NCBI GenBank assembly: GCA_965247585.1
Contig: CBDFHC010000002.1
Location: 186,001-250,000, forward strand
Reading direction: 5' to 3'
Length of the DNA: 64,000 nucleotides
Source: CBDFHC01 sp965247585
GTDB lineage: Bacteria; Chloroflexota; Dehalococcoidia; Lucifugimonadales; GCA-2712585
Position numbers and translations under genes: made by a program. How positions within the stretch are numbered: position 1 is the first letter of the stretch; every line of letters begins with the position of its first letter. Below, in pieces: positions 44,960-53,519 of this stretch. The notes under the pieces were generated by a model. The model saw nothing but the letters and a program-made list of their open reading frames with translations, was not told where the DNA came from and did not search any database.

Positions 44960-46336
44960 GTGCAAGAAGGCAAGACTCTAAGTCACAAACAGATTAACCG
45001 GGACCTGCTGAGGGGGGTCTTCGAGAACCCCATCAAGTACTGGGTGATCATCTTCGTGCTGGGGATAGTGGTGCTGGGCGCCATGTCCGCCGGCGGTTAC
45101 ATGATAAACCGCGGAGTTGGCGTTACCGGCCTAAACCGGCCGGTAATGTGGGGCTTTTTCATAACCAACTTTGTCTTCTGGATTGGGATCAGCCACGCGG
45201 GGGTGATGCTGTCCGCCATCTTGAGGCTATCCAAGGCGGAGTGGAGGCGGCCGGCGACCCGGGCGGCCGAGGTGCTGACGATCTTCTCGCTAATGACCGC
45301 GGTGCTGATGCCCTTGATCCACTCCGGACGGCCATGGAGGCTGATGTTCTGGGTGTTCCCCTACGACTTTCAGCGGGGTATCTGGCCAGACATCCGGTCA
45401 CCGCTTATTTGGGACCCGTCCGCGGTAAACACGTACCTGACCTGTAGCATTCTGTTCGTATTCATCGCATTGATTCCAGACATAGCGGTGATACGTGACC
45501 GGAGCGCTGGGCTGCGAAAGGCCGCCTACTCTGTGCTATCACTGGGGTGGCGAGGGACGCCGCGCCAGTGGAAGCTACAGGCGATTGCCGGGATTTTGCT
45601 TTCGGCGCTGATACTGCCGGTGTTTGTTTCCGTTCATAGCATAGTTTCGTGGGACTTTGGGATGGCGGTGGCGGTGAAGAGCTGGCACTCGACCATATTC
45701 GCGCCGTACTTCGTGATCGGGGCCGTCCACTCAGGGGTGTCCGGAGTGGTAACGGTGATGATCTTTATGCGGTGGCTCTTTGGCTGGGAGGAGTACGTCC
45801 GCAAAGAGCACATAGAGTCGCTGGCGCGGCTGCTGATAGTGATAGCGCTAGCATGGTTCTACTTCTTTGTGATGGAGTTTGCCTTCGGCATATACGGGCA
45901 GGAAGGGGACGAGCTGGCCACCAGACACCTTCAGATGTTTGAACCGCCCTGGGGCTGGTTGTTCCTGACGTTCATTATCACGGCGTTCTTCTTCCCGGTA
46001 CCGTTGTGGTTCTTCCGCAACGTGCGCAGGAGCTTCATGCTGATGCTCATTACGACGATTTCCGTGAACATTGGCATGTGGCTGGAGCGTTTCCTGATAA
46101 TCGTGCCCGGGCTGGCCAGGAAACAGGTGTTCAGTGGGTCGTGGTATACGTATGCACCCAGCCCGGTGGAAATCACTATTGTGGCAGGGACATTCGCCCT
46201 GGTGCTCATGCTCTTCCTTCTGTTTGCCAAGCTGTTCCCATTGATACCGATATTCGATATCAAGGAAGGACAGGTGCTGAAGGACGAGATTGAGATAGGA
46301 AGGCGTAAGGTCCCGGCGGTATATCGTGACGAGTAA
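44960..46336 (+). CDS. actC: alternative complex III quinol-binding subunit ActC (NrfD family)
   Basis: A 458-residue membrane protein with ten predicted helices. The sequence GLNRPVMWGFFITNFVFWIGISHAG, then MPLIHSGRPWRLMFWVFP and SVHSIVSWDFGMAV match the ActC pattern closely, including the His and acidic residues near the proposed quinol site. It should oxidise menaquinol or another quinol and hand electrons to ActB2. The start is GTG at 44960, 23 bases after the preceding gene. Confidence 0.92.
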   Translation: MQEGKTLSHKQINRDLLRGVFENPIKYWVIIFVLGIVVLGAMSAGGYMINRGVGVTGLNRPVMWGFFITNFVFWIGISHAGVMLSAILRLSKAEWRRPATRAAEVLTIFSLMTAVLMPLIHSGRPWRLMFWVFPYDFQRGIWPDIRSPLIWDPSAVNTYLTCSILFVFIALIPDIAVIRDRSAGLRKAAYSVLSLGWRGTPRQWKLQAIAGILLSALILPVFVSVHSIVSWDFGMAVAVKSWHSTIFAPYFVIGAVHSGVSGVVTVMIFMRWLFGWEEYVRKEHIESLARLLIVIALAWFYFFVMEFAFGIYGQEGDELATRHLQMFEPPWGWLFLTFIITAFFFPVPLWFFRNVRRSFMLMLITTISVNIGMWLERFLIIVPGLARKQVFSGSWYTYAPSPVEITIVAGTFALVLMLFLLFAKLFPLIPIFDIKEGQVLKDEIEIGRRKVPAVYRDE

Positions 46337-46357
46337 TAAGTACCCTGAGGTGGTGCC

Positions 46358-46870
46358 ATGGCAATGCAATCAGTTTTAGGGTTGTATTCAGATGCCAAAG
46401 ACGCGGCCGAAGCAGGTGAAAACCTGGAGAAGACCGGGTTCTCCAAAGATGACTTTGACTTTCTGACGGATACGCCCTATCCGGAAGGGGCTTTCGGGGA
46501 ACGGCATAACAGCCACAGGCTGTATGTGTTTCCAATCATAGGGGCCATCTGTGGGCTAACGGTGGCGATTCTCCTGACGGCGGGTACGCAGATCTCATAC
46601 CCGATTGTGACGGGAGGTAAGCCTATCCTTTCGATCCCACCCATGGCCATCATCAGCTATGAGGGGACAATGCTGGGCGCGATCCTGTTTACGGTGATTG
46701 GCATCCTTTTTGAGTCCCGGCTGCCCAGCATGAAACGAAGGATCTACGATACGAGAATCACGGAGGGGCTTATAGGCGTGGTGGTGGACTGCACTGACGA
46801 GCGAGCAGGGACGGTGGAGCAGGTGCTGACCCAGGCGGGGGCGGTTGAGGTGAAGCGAGAGGCGGCATGA
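46358..46870 (+). CDS. actD: alternative complex III ActD subunit (DUF3341)
   Basis: A 170-residue DUF3341 protein with an N-terminal soluble domain (SVLGLYSDAKDAAEAGENLEKTGF) and two membrane helices (FPIIGAICGLTVAILLTAGTQ; TMLGAILFTVIGILF), followed by a DTRITEGLIGVVVDC domain, as in ActD. It is a structural subunit. AGGTGG upstream fits the ATG. Its TGA overlaps the ATG of actE (ATGA). Confidence 0.93.
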   Translation: MAMQSVLGLYSDAKDAAEAGENLEKTGFSKDDFDFLTDTPYPEGAFGERHNSHRLYVFPIIGAICGLTVAILLTAGTQISYPIVTGGKPILSIPPMAIISYEGTMLGAILFTVIGILFESRLPSMKRRIYDTRITEGLIGVVVDCTDERAGTVEQVLTQAGAVEVKREAA

Positions 46871-47493
46871 TCTCAAGGCCGGGGAATGTGGTGATGCGTC
46901 TCGTCCGGGCGCTGCTGACTAGAGGCGGCGGCCGGTGGGCTGTGCTGCGCCTAGGTTTCCTGGCGGCAGCTTTAGCCATTCTAGGCGCGGCGTGTGCCGA
47001 AGGCACGTACCCGCTGGACTTTTTCTACGAGATGCACTATCAGCCTTCTTACGAATCACAGGAGCCTCCCCGCTTGATGCCCGCCGCAGGGTCCGTCCCG
47101 GTAACGGGGAGGGAGGTGCTGCTGCCGGAAGGGATGGACTGGGACCAGATTCACGCCTTAGAGAACCCGATACCTGGTGTGGGCGTGGAGACAGGGGCCC
47201 TGCTTTTCGCCATCAACTGCACCATGTGTCACGGAACCTCCGGACGTGGGGACGGCCAGGTGCTCCAGACGATGACTGAGAAGTATGGGCACCAGCTTAA
47301 CTTGAGCAGAAATGTAAACCTGTCAATTCTGTTCGCGCAGTCTGACGGGTACCTATTCACGACCATCAGCAATAGGGACCTACGGCCGGACGTGGATCTG
47401 AGCCGGCCCCGGGTGATGCCGCAGTTCCAGAAGCTGCTAACGGCGGAGGAGCGGTGGATGCTGGTGAATTACCTGCATACGCTGCGGCCGTAG
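46867..47493 (+). CDS. actE: alternative complex III ActE monohaem cytochrome c lipoprotein
   Basis: The 208-residue protein has an export signal ending LAAALAILGAAC, so it is probably lipid-anchored outside the membrane. The MHYQPSYESQEPPRLMPAAGSVP segment is typical of ActE. One haem motif, CTMCH (in INCTMCHGTSGRGDGQV), and a later Met-containing segment RPRVMPQF form the cytochrome c domain. It is the likely exit of electrons to a terminal oxidase or soluble carrier. No oxidase genes follow in this window. Confidence 0.92.
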   Translation: MISRPGNVVMRLVRALLTRGGGRWAVLRLGFLAAALAILGAACAEGTYPLDFFYEMHYQPSYESQEPPRLMPAAGSVPVTGREVLLPEGMDWDQIHALENPIPGVGVETGALLFAINCTMCHGTSGRGDGQVLQTMTEKYGHQLNLSRNVNLSILFAQSDGYLFTTISNRDLRPDVDLSRPRVMPQFQKLLTAEERWMLVNYLHTLRP

Positions 47494-47697
47494 GGGGTTC
47501 TGACGGACAATCGCCGCCAGGTTTTTGAGGCGCCGGAATATGCAAATCGTCGAAGGAGCCTTCCATAGCGGCAACCTGGCGCAATTCGAACAGGTGGCGG
47601 CACCGCGCACTTTTTGCCGAACTCAAGTCTAATCCCACCGGGCTATGATTGCTGTTACCATTTCCGGGTGACATTGCGCCGGGGCGTTAGGCAATAA
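47494..47697. other. intergenic region between the ACIII and ccm blocks
   Basis: About 200 bases with no supported gene. No convincing promoter or terminator was found, so it is unclear whether ccmH is transcribed with actE. Confidence 0.4.
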
Positions 47698-48363
47698 ATG
47701 CGGGCTACCACCACAACAAAGAACTCTCGCTCAAGGAGAGCCCAAGACTGGCGGAGAGATCGACCGTATACGGGCCGATTCAGGGGCGGGTTGTGGCTTA
47801 GGCTAGCGGTGATGGTTTTCCTGGCGCTGGCGGCGTGCGGCACTGAGAAGCCCAGGACGCTGGAGGAGCGGGCGCAAAGCATAGACGAGCTATTGATATG
47901 CCCGGTGTGCCCGGCGGAAACGATTGACCAGGCCCAGGTGCCGCTGGCCCGCGATATGCGGGGATTCGTTCGTGAGAAGCTGGAAGAAGGATGGAGCAAG
48001 CAGCAGATTTTGGACTATTTCTCGGCAGAAGAGCGGTACGGACCGGCGGTACTGGCGGAGCCGCCGAAGTCCGGAGCCAATCTAACAATATGGATAGTGC
48101 CGCCGGTGGGCGTGGCAGCGGGCGGGGCGCTGGTGCTTTTCACCATCCGCGCGATGCTTCGGCGTAGAGACGAGGCGGGCGAAGGGCAGATGAGCGAGGC
48201 TGGGCTGGAGGAGTATCTGGTGCGGGTGGACGCAGAGATGGCGTGGGTGGACCCGGTGGTGGAAGCTGTCGGGGAGGGTCCGACGTATAGAGAGACGGGA
48301 AGCGAAGCAGGTGATGAAGAAGTGAACCAGACAAGGGAAGAAGGAGGCCCAACGGTTGGCTGA
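47698..48363 (+). CDS. ccmH: cytochrome c biogenesis protein CcmH/CycL
   Basis: A 221-residue protein with a hydrophobic signal (LAVMVFLALAACG), the redox motif LICPVCPAETIDQAQ and the three-helix domain DMRGFVREKLEEGWSKQQILDYF, then one membrane helix (PVGVAAGGALVLFTIRAML) and a charged tail. CcmH keeps the apocytochrome haem-binding cysteines reduced before haem attachment. Its end overlaps the TTG start of ccmF by eight bases. The adjacent multihaem complex would need this pathway. Confidence 0.9.
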   Translation: MRATTTTKNSRSRRAQDWRRDRPYTGRFRGGLWLRLAVMVFLALAACGTEKPRTLEERAQSIDELLICPVCPAETIDQAQVPLARDMRGFVREKLEEGWSKQQILDYFSAEERYGPAVLAEPPKSGANLTIWIVPPVGVAAGGALVLFTIRAMLRRRDEAGEGQMSEAGLEEYLVRVDAEMAWVDPVVEAVGEGPTYRETGSEAGDEEVNQTREEGGPTVG

Positions 48364-50353
48364 ACTGGGTCTGACCGCGATGCTGATAGCCCTGGCCCTG
48401 GCGGGATATGCCGTAGTAGGGTCGGTGTTGGGGGCGATTCGCAACAAGCAGGACTTGGTGGACAGTGCCCAATACGCCACTTACCTGGTGATGGTGGCGC
48501 TGCTGATTTCCATCATGAGCCTGGTGGCGGCGTTCCTGGCTAACGACTTCAGCCTGAAGTATGTGTTCGCCCACAGCAGCCTGGGGATGCCGAGGGTCTA
48601 TACCTGGGTGGCGATCTACGCGGGGAACGAAGGGTCGCTGCTGTTCATAGCGACGATGCTTTCGATACTGGCCGCGGTGGCGGTCTGGCTTGCGCCGCGG
48701 CGGTTTAGTGCCAGCCTGCCGTATACCAACGCGGTGCTGATGCTGATCATGGTGTTTTTCCTGGCGGTGATGGCGTTCATGGCGAATCCGTTCGCCAAGC
48801 TGGATGTGGTTCCAATGGACGGTCTGGGGATTAACCCATTGCTGCTGCACCCCGGAATGTTCGCCCATCCACCAATATTGATGACCGGACTGGTTATGGT
48901 GAGCATCCCGTTTGCATTTGCGCTGGGAGCGCTGCTTTCCAAGAGGGTAGGGGATGACTGGGTGGACGTTGGAAGGGTATGGGGGATTCTGGCATGGGTG
49001 GTGCTGGGCACCGGGCTGCTTCTGGGAGCGTGGTGGGCCTACACGATCCTGGGTTGGGGCGGTTACTGGGCCTGGGACCCGGTGGAGAACTCAGGGTTGA
49101 TGCCGTTTTTGGGGCTGACCGCCTTCATCCATTCGATAATGGTGCAGAAGCGCCAGGGGATGTTCCGGATGTGGAACCTGGCGTTGATAAACATCACGTT
49201 CGGACTGGCGCTCTTCGGGATGTTCATCAACCGGGGAGGGCCTGTGCCTTCGGTGCACTCGTTCGCGGCGTCGACGCTGGGATGGGTGTTCCTGATGTTC
49301 ATGATTGTGGGCGTTATAGCGCCGTTCGTTGTGTTTTTCTGGCGGTTCAACCTATTGCGCAGCGCACGGCCTTTAGAGTCAACCCTGTCCCGGGAGGCGG
49401 CGTTCCTGGCGAACAATCTGCTGCTGCTGGCAATAGCGTTTGTGACGCTGTGGGGTGTGATCTATCCGCTGGTGTCCGAGCTGTTCACCGGGTTTACGAT
49501 CACGGTGGGGGAGCCCTTTTACAACCAGGTGAACGGTCCGTTGATGCTGGGGCTGGTCTTCCTGATGGGGGTGGGGCCGCTGCTGCCCTGGCGCCGGGCC
49601 TCGCTGGCTACCCTCCAAAGGAACCTGCTTCAGCCGTCCCTGGTGGCAGTAGCCGTGGTGGTACTTCTGGCGGTGCTGGGGGTTAGAAAGCCGTTCGCCC
49701 TGGCGGCGTTTGGGCTGTTCGCAATGGTGGCGGCGGGAATTCTGTTGGAGTGGGCGAGGGGGACCCGGTCGCGGCAGCGGCGTGGCGAAGGCTATTTGCA
49801 AGCCTTCGGTATGCTGATGGCCTCCAACCGGCCGAGGTACGGGGGCTACGTTGTCCATTTGGCTATTGTGGTGTTGGGGATGGGGATAGTGGGCTCGTCT
49901 TTCTACGGGGTGCAGCGGGACGTGCTGCTGGAGCCGGGGGACACAACAACCATAGAAGGGTACCGGGTGGAATATGTGGGTTCAAGGACGGTGCAGCGAC
50001 CAGACCGCACGGAGTCCTATTACACGTTGAACGTGACCAGGGGAGACCGTTCGCTGGGGACGCTGGAGGCAGAGCGCACGTTCTACCCGGACTTCAGTAT
50101 GTACGCCACGCGGGCGGGAATTCGTTCGACGCCGGCGGAAGACTTGTACATTGTGCCCAGCGAGTCACGGGAAGGCGAAACCAGCATTGGGTTCCGTATA
50201 TTCGTGAATCCGATGATCTGGTGGATGTGGGTGGCGGGGCCCATCATGCTGCTAGGCACTGTGGTAGCGCTGTGGCCTGCGGGGGTGCCTAGCTTTGTTG
50301 CGTCGCGTTTGCCGGCCGGGGCCGCGGACGGCCGGGAGGCGGCGGCGGGATGA
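48356..50353 (+). CDS. ccmF: cytochrome c haem lyase subunit CcmF
   Basis: A 665-residue membrane protein with about fifteen helices. The WWD haem-handling domain reads GWGGYWAWDPVENSGLMPF, and further conserved His lie in external loops (NPLLLHPGMFAHPP; GPVPSVHSFA). CcmF joins haem to apocytochrome c together with CcmH. It starts with TTG at 48356, coupled to ccmH. The length and motifs are normal for the family. Confidence 0.94.
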   Translation: MAELGLTAMLIALALAGYAVVGSVLGAIRNKQDLVDSAQYATYLVMVALLISIMSLVAAFLANDFSLKYVFAHSSLGMPRVYTWVAIYAGNEGSLLFIATMLSILAAVAVWLAPRRFSASLPYTNAVLMLIMVFFLAVMAFMANPFAKLDVVPMDGLGINPLLLHPGMFAHPPILMTGLVMVSIPFAFALGALLSKRVGDDWVDVGRVWGILAWVVLGTGLLLGAWWAYTILGWGGYWAWDPVENSGLMPFLGLTAFIHSIMVQKRQGMFRMWNLALINITFGLALFGMFINRGGPVPSVHSFAASTLGWVFLMFMIVGVIAPFVVFFWRFNLLRSARPLESTLSREAAFLANNLLLLAIAFVTLWGVIYPLVSELFTGFTITVGEPFYNQVNGPLMLGLVFLMGVGPLLPWRRASLATLQRNLLQPSLVAVAVVVLLAVLGVRKPFALAAFGLFAMVAAGILLEWARGTRSRQRRGEGYLQAFGMLMASNRPRYGGYVVHLAIVVLGMGIVGSSFYGVQRDVLLEPGDTTTIEGYRVEYVGSRTVQRPDRTESYYTLNVTRGDRSLGTLEAERTFYPDFSMYATRAGIRSTPAEDLYIVPSESREGETSIGFRIFVNPMIWWMWVAGPIMLLGTVVALWPAGVPSFVASRLPAGAADGREAAAG

Positions 50354-50408
50354 GGCGTTACGAAGCGTTCCAACCAGTACCGGCGTCCGGATAGGAACGA
50401 CGCGGCCT

Positions 50409-50816
50409 GTGGCGCTGGCGATAGCCATAGTCCTTGCTTTGCTGAGTCTGACTGTTCTGACATATCCCTTCGTTCGGCGCCGTCAGATGTTTGAACCGAG
50501 CGGCAGAGCTGACCTAGCTGAACCGCCCGGCGGCAGTGCGTTACTTTTCGATGAGATGAGGCGTCTTCGAGGCGATCTGGACGTAGGAACCATCACGGAA
50601 GAAGACTTCGCGGGACGGATGAGAGAGTTGCGGCTGGCCGCCGCGGCGGCGATGCGAGACGAGGAGAATGAGGCTATCCCGCCATTGCTGGCAGAGGAGG
50701 AGGGTGCAAGGTTGTCCGACCCCGGGCTAGAAGAGGGGCCAGGAACGCATCAGCCTGGGAGTCCAGATTGTGAAGGTGCGCCTGACACAACCGGCCCGGA
50801 CGCGGAACGAGGATGA
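50409..50816 (+). CDS. CcmI-like cytochrome c biogenesis protein
   Basis: A short protein with one N-terminal membrane helix (ALAIAIVLALLSLTVLTYPFV) and a soluble helical part (LFDEMRRLRGDLDVGTITEEDFAGRMRELRLAAAAAM) resembling the start of CcmI or the matching region of CcmH fusions. The tail is low-complexity. The frame is open back to 50295, inside the ccmF end; GTG 50409 just before the helix is chosen, though its ribosome site is weak. It is flanked by ccmF and a secreted protein in the same operon. Confidence 0.65.
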   Translation: MALAIAIVLALLSLTVLTYPFVRRRQMFEPSGRADLAEPPGGSALLFDEMRRLRGDLDVGTITEEDFAGRMRELRLAAAAAMRDEENEAIPPLLAEEEGARLSDPGLEEGPGTHQPGSPDCEGAPDTTGPDAERG

Positions 50817-51916
50817 AGCGGCAGGCGCAAACGGCGTTGGCGACGTTGGGCCTGGGGGTGACTATGGTGGCTGTGTTTCTGATGACCACGGCAGGCGCCG
50901 CAGCGCAGGAGAAGTTCCAGGTAGAGGGTAGGGTGGTGAATGGTTCGCCGGGAGGACGGTTGCCGGTGGGACAAGTGGTCACGCTGCATTTGTTCACCCC
51001 CGAACAGGGGCTGGAGACGCTACAGGCAACGACAGATTCCGAGGCAGGATTTAGCTTTAGCCAGGTGCCCCGGCTGGCAGCGGGCCGGTACTTGCTGTCG
51101 ACACGCTACGACGGCATAGACTACACGGTGGAGATCACCCAAGAGGAAGCAGAAGGGACCGTGGAGATGGAGGTGTTCGACGCTACGGAGGAGTTGGCGG
51201 CGCTGACGTTCGATTCTCACATCTGGATGCTGCGGGCTGCGGACGCGGAGGAGGGCATGCTCTCGGCGTTGGAAATAGCGCTGGTGACCAACCGGGAGGA
51301 CGAGGCGTTCAGACCGGTGCTGGACCAACCGGGGAATATGAGTTTCCTTCGGTTTTCCCTGCCCACAGGCGCGATAGACCTGGATGTGCAGTCAGACCTG
51401 CGAGGAGGTGAAATCATTGACGTGGGCACCGGGTTTGGGTTGACGGCACCGGTGCTGCCGGGCTCGCACCAACTGGCTTTTTCATACGTTTTCCCGTACG
51501 AAGGGAGTGAGGTGAGCGTTTCGAAAGGGTTCCTTCAGGGGGCGAACGTCTTCCGGTTGCTAATCCCGGAGGGAGCGGCAGAAGCGCATGGGCCTGCACT
51601 GAACCAAGTGCACTTAACTGCGATAGGGGACGTGAATTATCAGGTGTGGGAAGCGCGAGACGTAGGCATTGGAGAACGGTTAGAAATAATTCTTTCCAGC
51701 TTGCCCCAACCCTCGGTCTGGCATCAGGTTTCGACAAGCCTGACGGAAGGGAAGGGGTTGAAGGCGGGGGTCCCGGCGGCGCTAGGCCTAGGCCTGGTGA
51801 TGCTGTTGGCGTACGCGATGCTGGTGCGTCGAGATGACACGATGCCAGAGACAGCGACGGGTACTCCGGCGCCCGGTGAGTCCACCGAACTCGACTCAGA
51901 TAGGAAGGACCGTTGA
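50813..51916 (+). CDS. exported protein with N-terminal beta-sandwich, ccm operon
   Basis: A 367-residue protein with a signal peptide (LGLGVTMVAVFLMTTAGAAAQ), a carboxypeptidase-regulatory-like beta domain (FQVEGRVVNGSPGGRLPVG...AGRYLLSTRYDGIDY), a second beta-rich region and a C-terminal membrane helix (AALGLGLVMLLAYAMLV), so it faces outside. No enzyme motif is seen. The ATG overlaps the upstream stop (ATGA), and its end overlaps the thioredoxin-like gene, placing it inside the ccm operon; a role in cytochrome maturation or envelope assembly is inferred only from that. Confidence 0.8.
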   Translation: MKRQAQTALATLGLGVTMVAVFLMTTAGAAAQEKFQVEGRVVNGSPGGRLPVGQVVTLHLFTPEQGLETLQATTDSEAGFSFSQVPRLAAGRYLLSTRYDGIDYTVEITQEEAEGTVEMEVFDATEELAALTFDSHIWMLRAADAEEGMLSALEIALVTNREDEAFRPVLDQPGNMSFLRFSLPTGAIDLDVQSDLRGGEIIDVGTGFGLTAPVLPGSHQLAFSYVFPYEGSEVSVSKGFLQGANVFRLLIPEGAAEAHGPALNQVHLTAIGDVNYQVWEARDVGIGERLEIILSSLPQPSVWHQVSTSLTEGKGLKAGVPAALGLGLVMLLAYAMLVRRDDTMPETATGTPAPGESTELDSDRKDR

Positions 51917-52476
51917 GCCGCCGCGGGTGGACGCTGTTGTTGGCCTTGCTGCCGGTGGTGGCGCTGTTCGCGTTGCTTGGTTGGGCATTGGTGCAAAGCG
52001 GCGGAAGTCCAGGAGGTCTGTCTGTCAACTCAGAGCTGGGTGAGGTGTCCACCGGCAGGGCGTCAGTCCCTGCGTTTTCCGCGCAGGCAGTTGGGGGTGG
52101 CGAGGTCAACCTGGAGCAATTCAAGGGCAAGGTATTGATGATCGACTTCTGGAGCTCCTGGTGTCCTCCGTGCCGCGCTGAGGCGCCGGTGTTGGCCCAG
52201 GTTTACCGAGAGTACCGGGAAAGGCCTGTGGAGTTCATAGGAGTCGCCATATGGGATGATTTGCGAGACATCACCAGGTTCGTCGACGATTTCAACGTCC
52301 AGTACCCCAGTACGGTGGACCCCATGGGCCGGATAGCCATTGAATACGGGGTGACGGGAATACCGGAGAAGTTCTTTATCGACGCATCTGGCGCCCTGTC
52401 CAAGAAATACGTGGGGCCCATGGACGCGGAGACGCTGCGGTCGATTCTGGATGAGATGCTGGACCAGGAAGGCTGA
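51913..52476 (+). CDS. TlpA/ResA/CcmG-like membrane-anchored thioredoxin
   Basis: A 187-residue protein with an N-terminal membrane anchor (LLALLPVVALFALLGWALV) and a thioredoxin domain with the active site FWSSWCPPCRAEAPVLAQV and the cis-Pro region YGVTGIPEKFFID. It should reduce CcmH or apocytochrome disulfides outside the membrane. It starts with TTG at 51913, with AGGA ahead, overlapping the previous stop. It completes the ccm gene set present here; ccmA-E are not in the window. Confidence 0.92.
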   Translation: MSRRGWTLLLALLPVVALFALLGWALVQSGGSPGGLSVNSELGEVSTGRASVPAFSAQAVGGGEVNLEQFKGKVLMIDFWSSWCPPCRAEAPVLAQVYREYRERPVEFIGVAIWDDLRDITRFVDDFNVQYPSTVDPMGRIAIEYGVTGIPEKFFIDASGALSKKYVGPMDAETLRSILDEMLDQEG

Positions 52477-52512
52477 GGAGCAGTTAAGGGGCAGCCAGCC
52501 GCCGTGGGGCGG

Positions 52513-53454
52513 TCAGGAGCTGGTGGATATATAGCGGTAGGCGGAGATGGCGGCGGTAGCGCCGTCCCCGGCGGCGCTGACCAACTGTGAGGACGACTGT
52601 TGCCGGATGTCGCCGGCGGCGAAGAGTCCCGGGAGCTCAGTTTCCATGTTGAGGTTCACGGGAATGTGGCCCGCGTTGTCCAAGCTGACCAGGTCCGCCA
52701 CTATCCGACTGTTGGGCTCCAGCCCCACGTAGATAAATAGGCCTGAAAGGTCCACCTGCTCCGAGGCGCCGGAGGCGGCCCTTTGCACGCGCACCCCGCT
52801 GACCTGGTCATTGCCCAGGACCTGTTCGACGGTGGTGTCCCATTCGATAGACACCTTGGGATCTGAGAGAAGACGGTCCTGGAGCACCTTCTGGGCGTTG
52901 AGGGTATCGTGGCGGTGGAAGAGAAGGACCTTAGATGCGAATTGAGTTAGGGTAAGCGCCTCGTCCGCGGCGGAGTCACCACCACCGACCACACCGACCA
53001 CCTGGTCCTGAAACATGGGGCCGTCACAGGAAGCACAGTTGGAGACGCCCATGTTGTGCAGCTCTTCCTCGCCGGGGATTCCGAGCTTTCGTAGCGAAGA
53101 GCCGGCGGCGACTATCACGGCGCGGGCCTGGTACGACCCGTCCGGCGTGGAGACCGTCAGGTCACCGCCGGAGCGGGAAATGGACGTAGCCTCCTCCAAA
53201 AGGAATTCGGCGCCGGCAGACATGGCCTGTTCCTGGACAAGGGGGCCCAACTCGGCGCCAGAGATGCCCTGAGGGAATCCTGGAAAGTATTCAATACGGT
53301 CCACGTTGATGATCTGGTTGCCAGGCATCATTCGCTCCATGATGGCGGCTTTCAGACCGTGCCTGGAGGCGTACATACCGGCAGTGAGGCCGGCTAGACC
53401 GGCGCCCACCACGATAATGTCGTAGTCGTTAGGCAAGCTAACAGAACCGTCCAA
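52513..53454 (-). CDS. trxB: thioredoxin reductase
   Basis: A 313-residue flavoprotein of the low-molecular-weight type: FAD motif VVGAGLAGLTAGMYASRHG, active-site SNCASCDGPMF, NAD(P)H-binding GVVGGGDSAADEALTL and the C-terminal FAD region LFAAGDIRQQSS. It reduces thioredoxin-fold proteins and could supply electrons to the thiol and selenol proteins of this genome. It is convergent with the ccm block and downstream of the aminomutase-like gene on the minus strand. Confidence 0.94.
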   Translation of the reverse strand: MDGSVSLPNDYDIIVVGAGLAGLTAGMYASRHGLKAAIMERMMPGNQIINVDRIEYFPGFPQGISGAELGPLVQEQAMSAGAEFLLEEATSISRSGGDLTVSTPDGSYQARAVIVAAGSSLRKLGIPGEEELHNMGVSNCASCDGPMFQDQVVGVVGGGDSAADEALTLTQFASKVLLFHRHDTLNAQKVLQDRLLSDPKVSIEWDTTVEQVLGNDQVSGVRVQRAASGASEQVDLSGLFIYVGLEPNSRIVADLVSLDNAGHIPVNLNMETELPGLFAAGDIRQQSSSQLVSAAGDGATAAISAYRYISTSS

Positions 53455-53519
53455 AATGTTTTGGGCCGCTAGGTATTAGATAGCGGCCCGCAGGTTCCAG
53501 GTCCGTGGTGAACCAGGCG

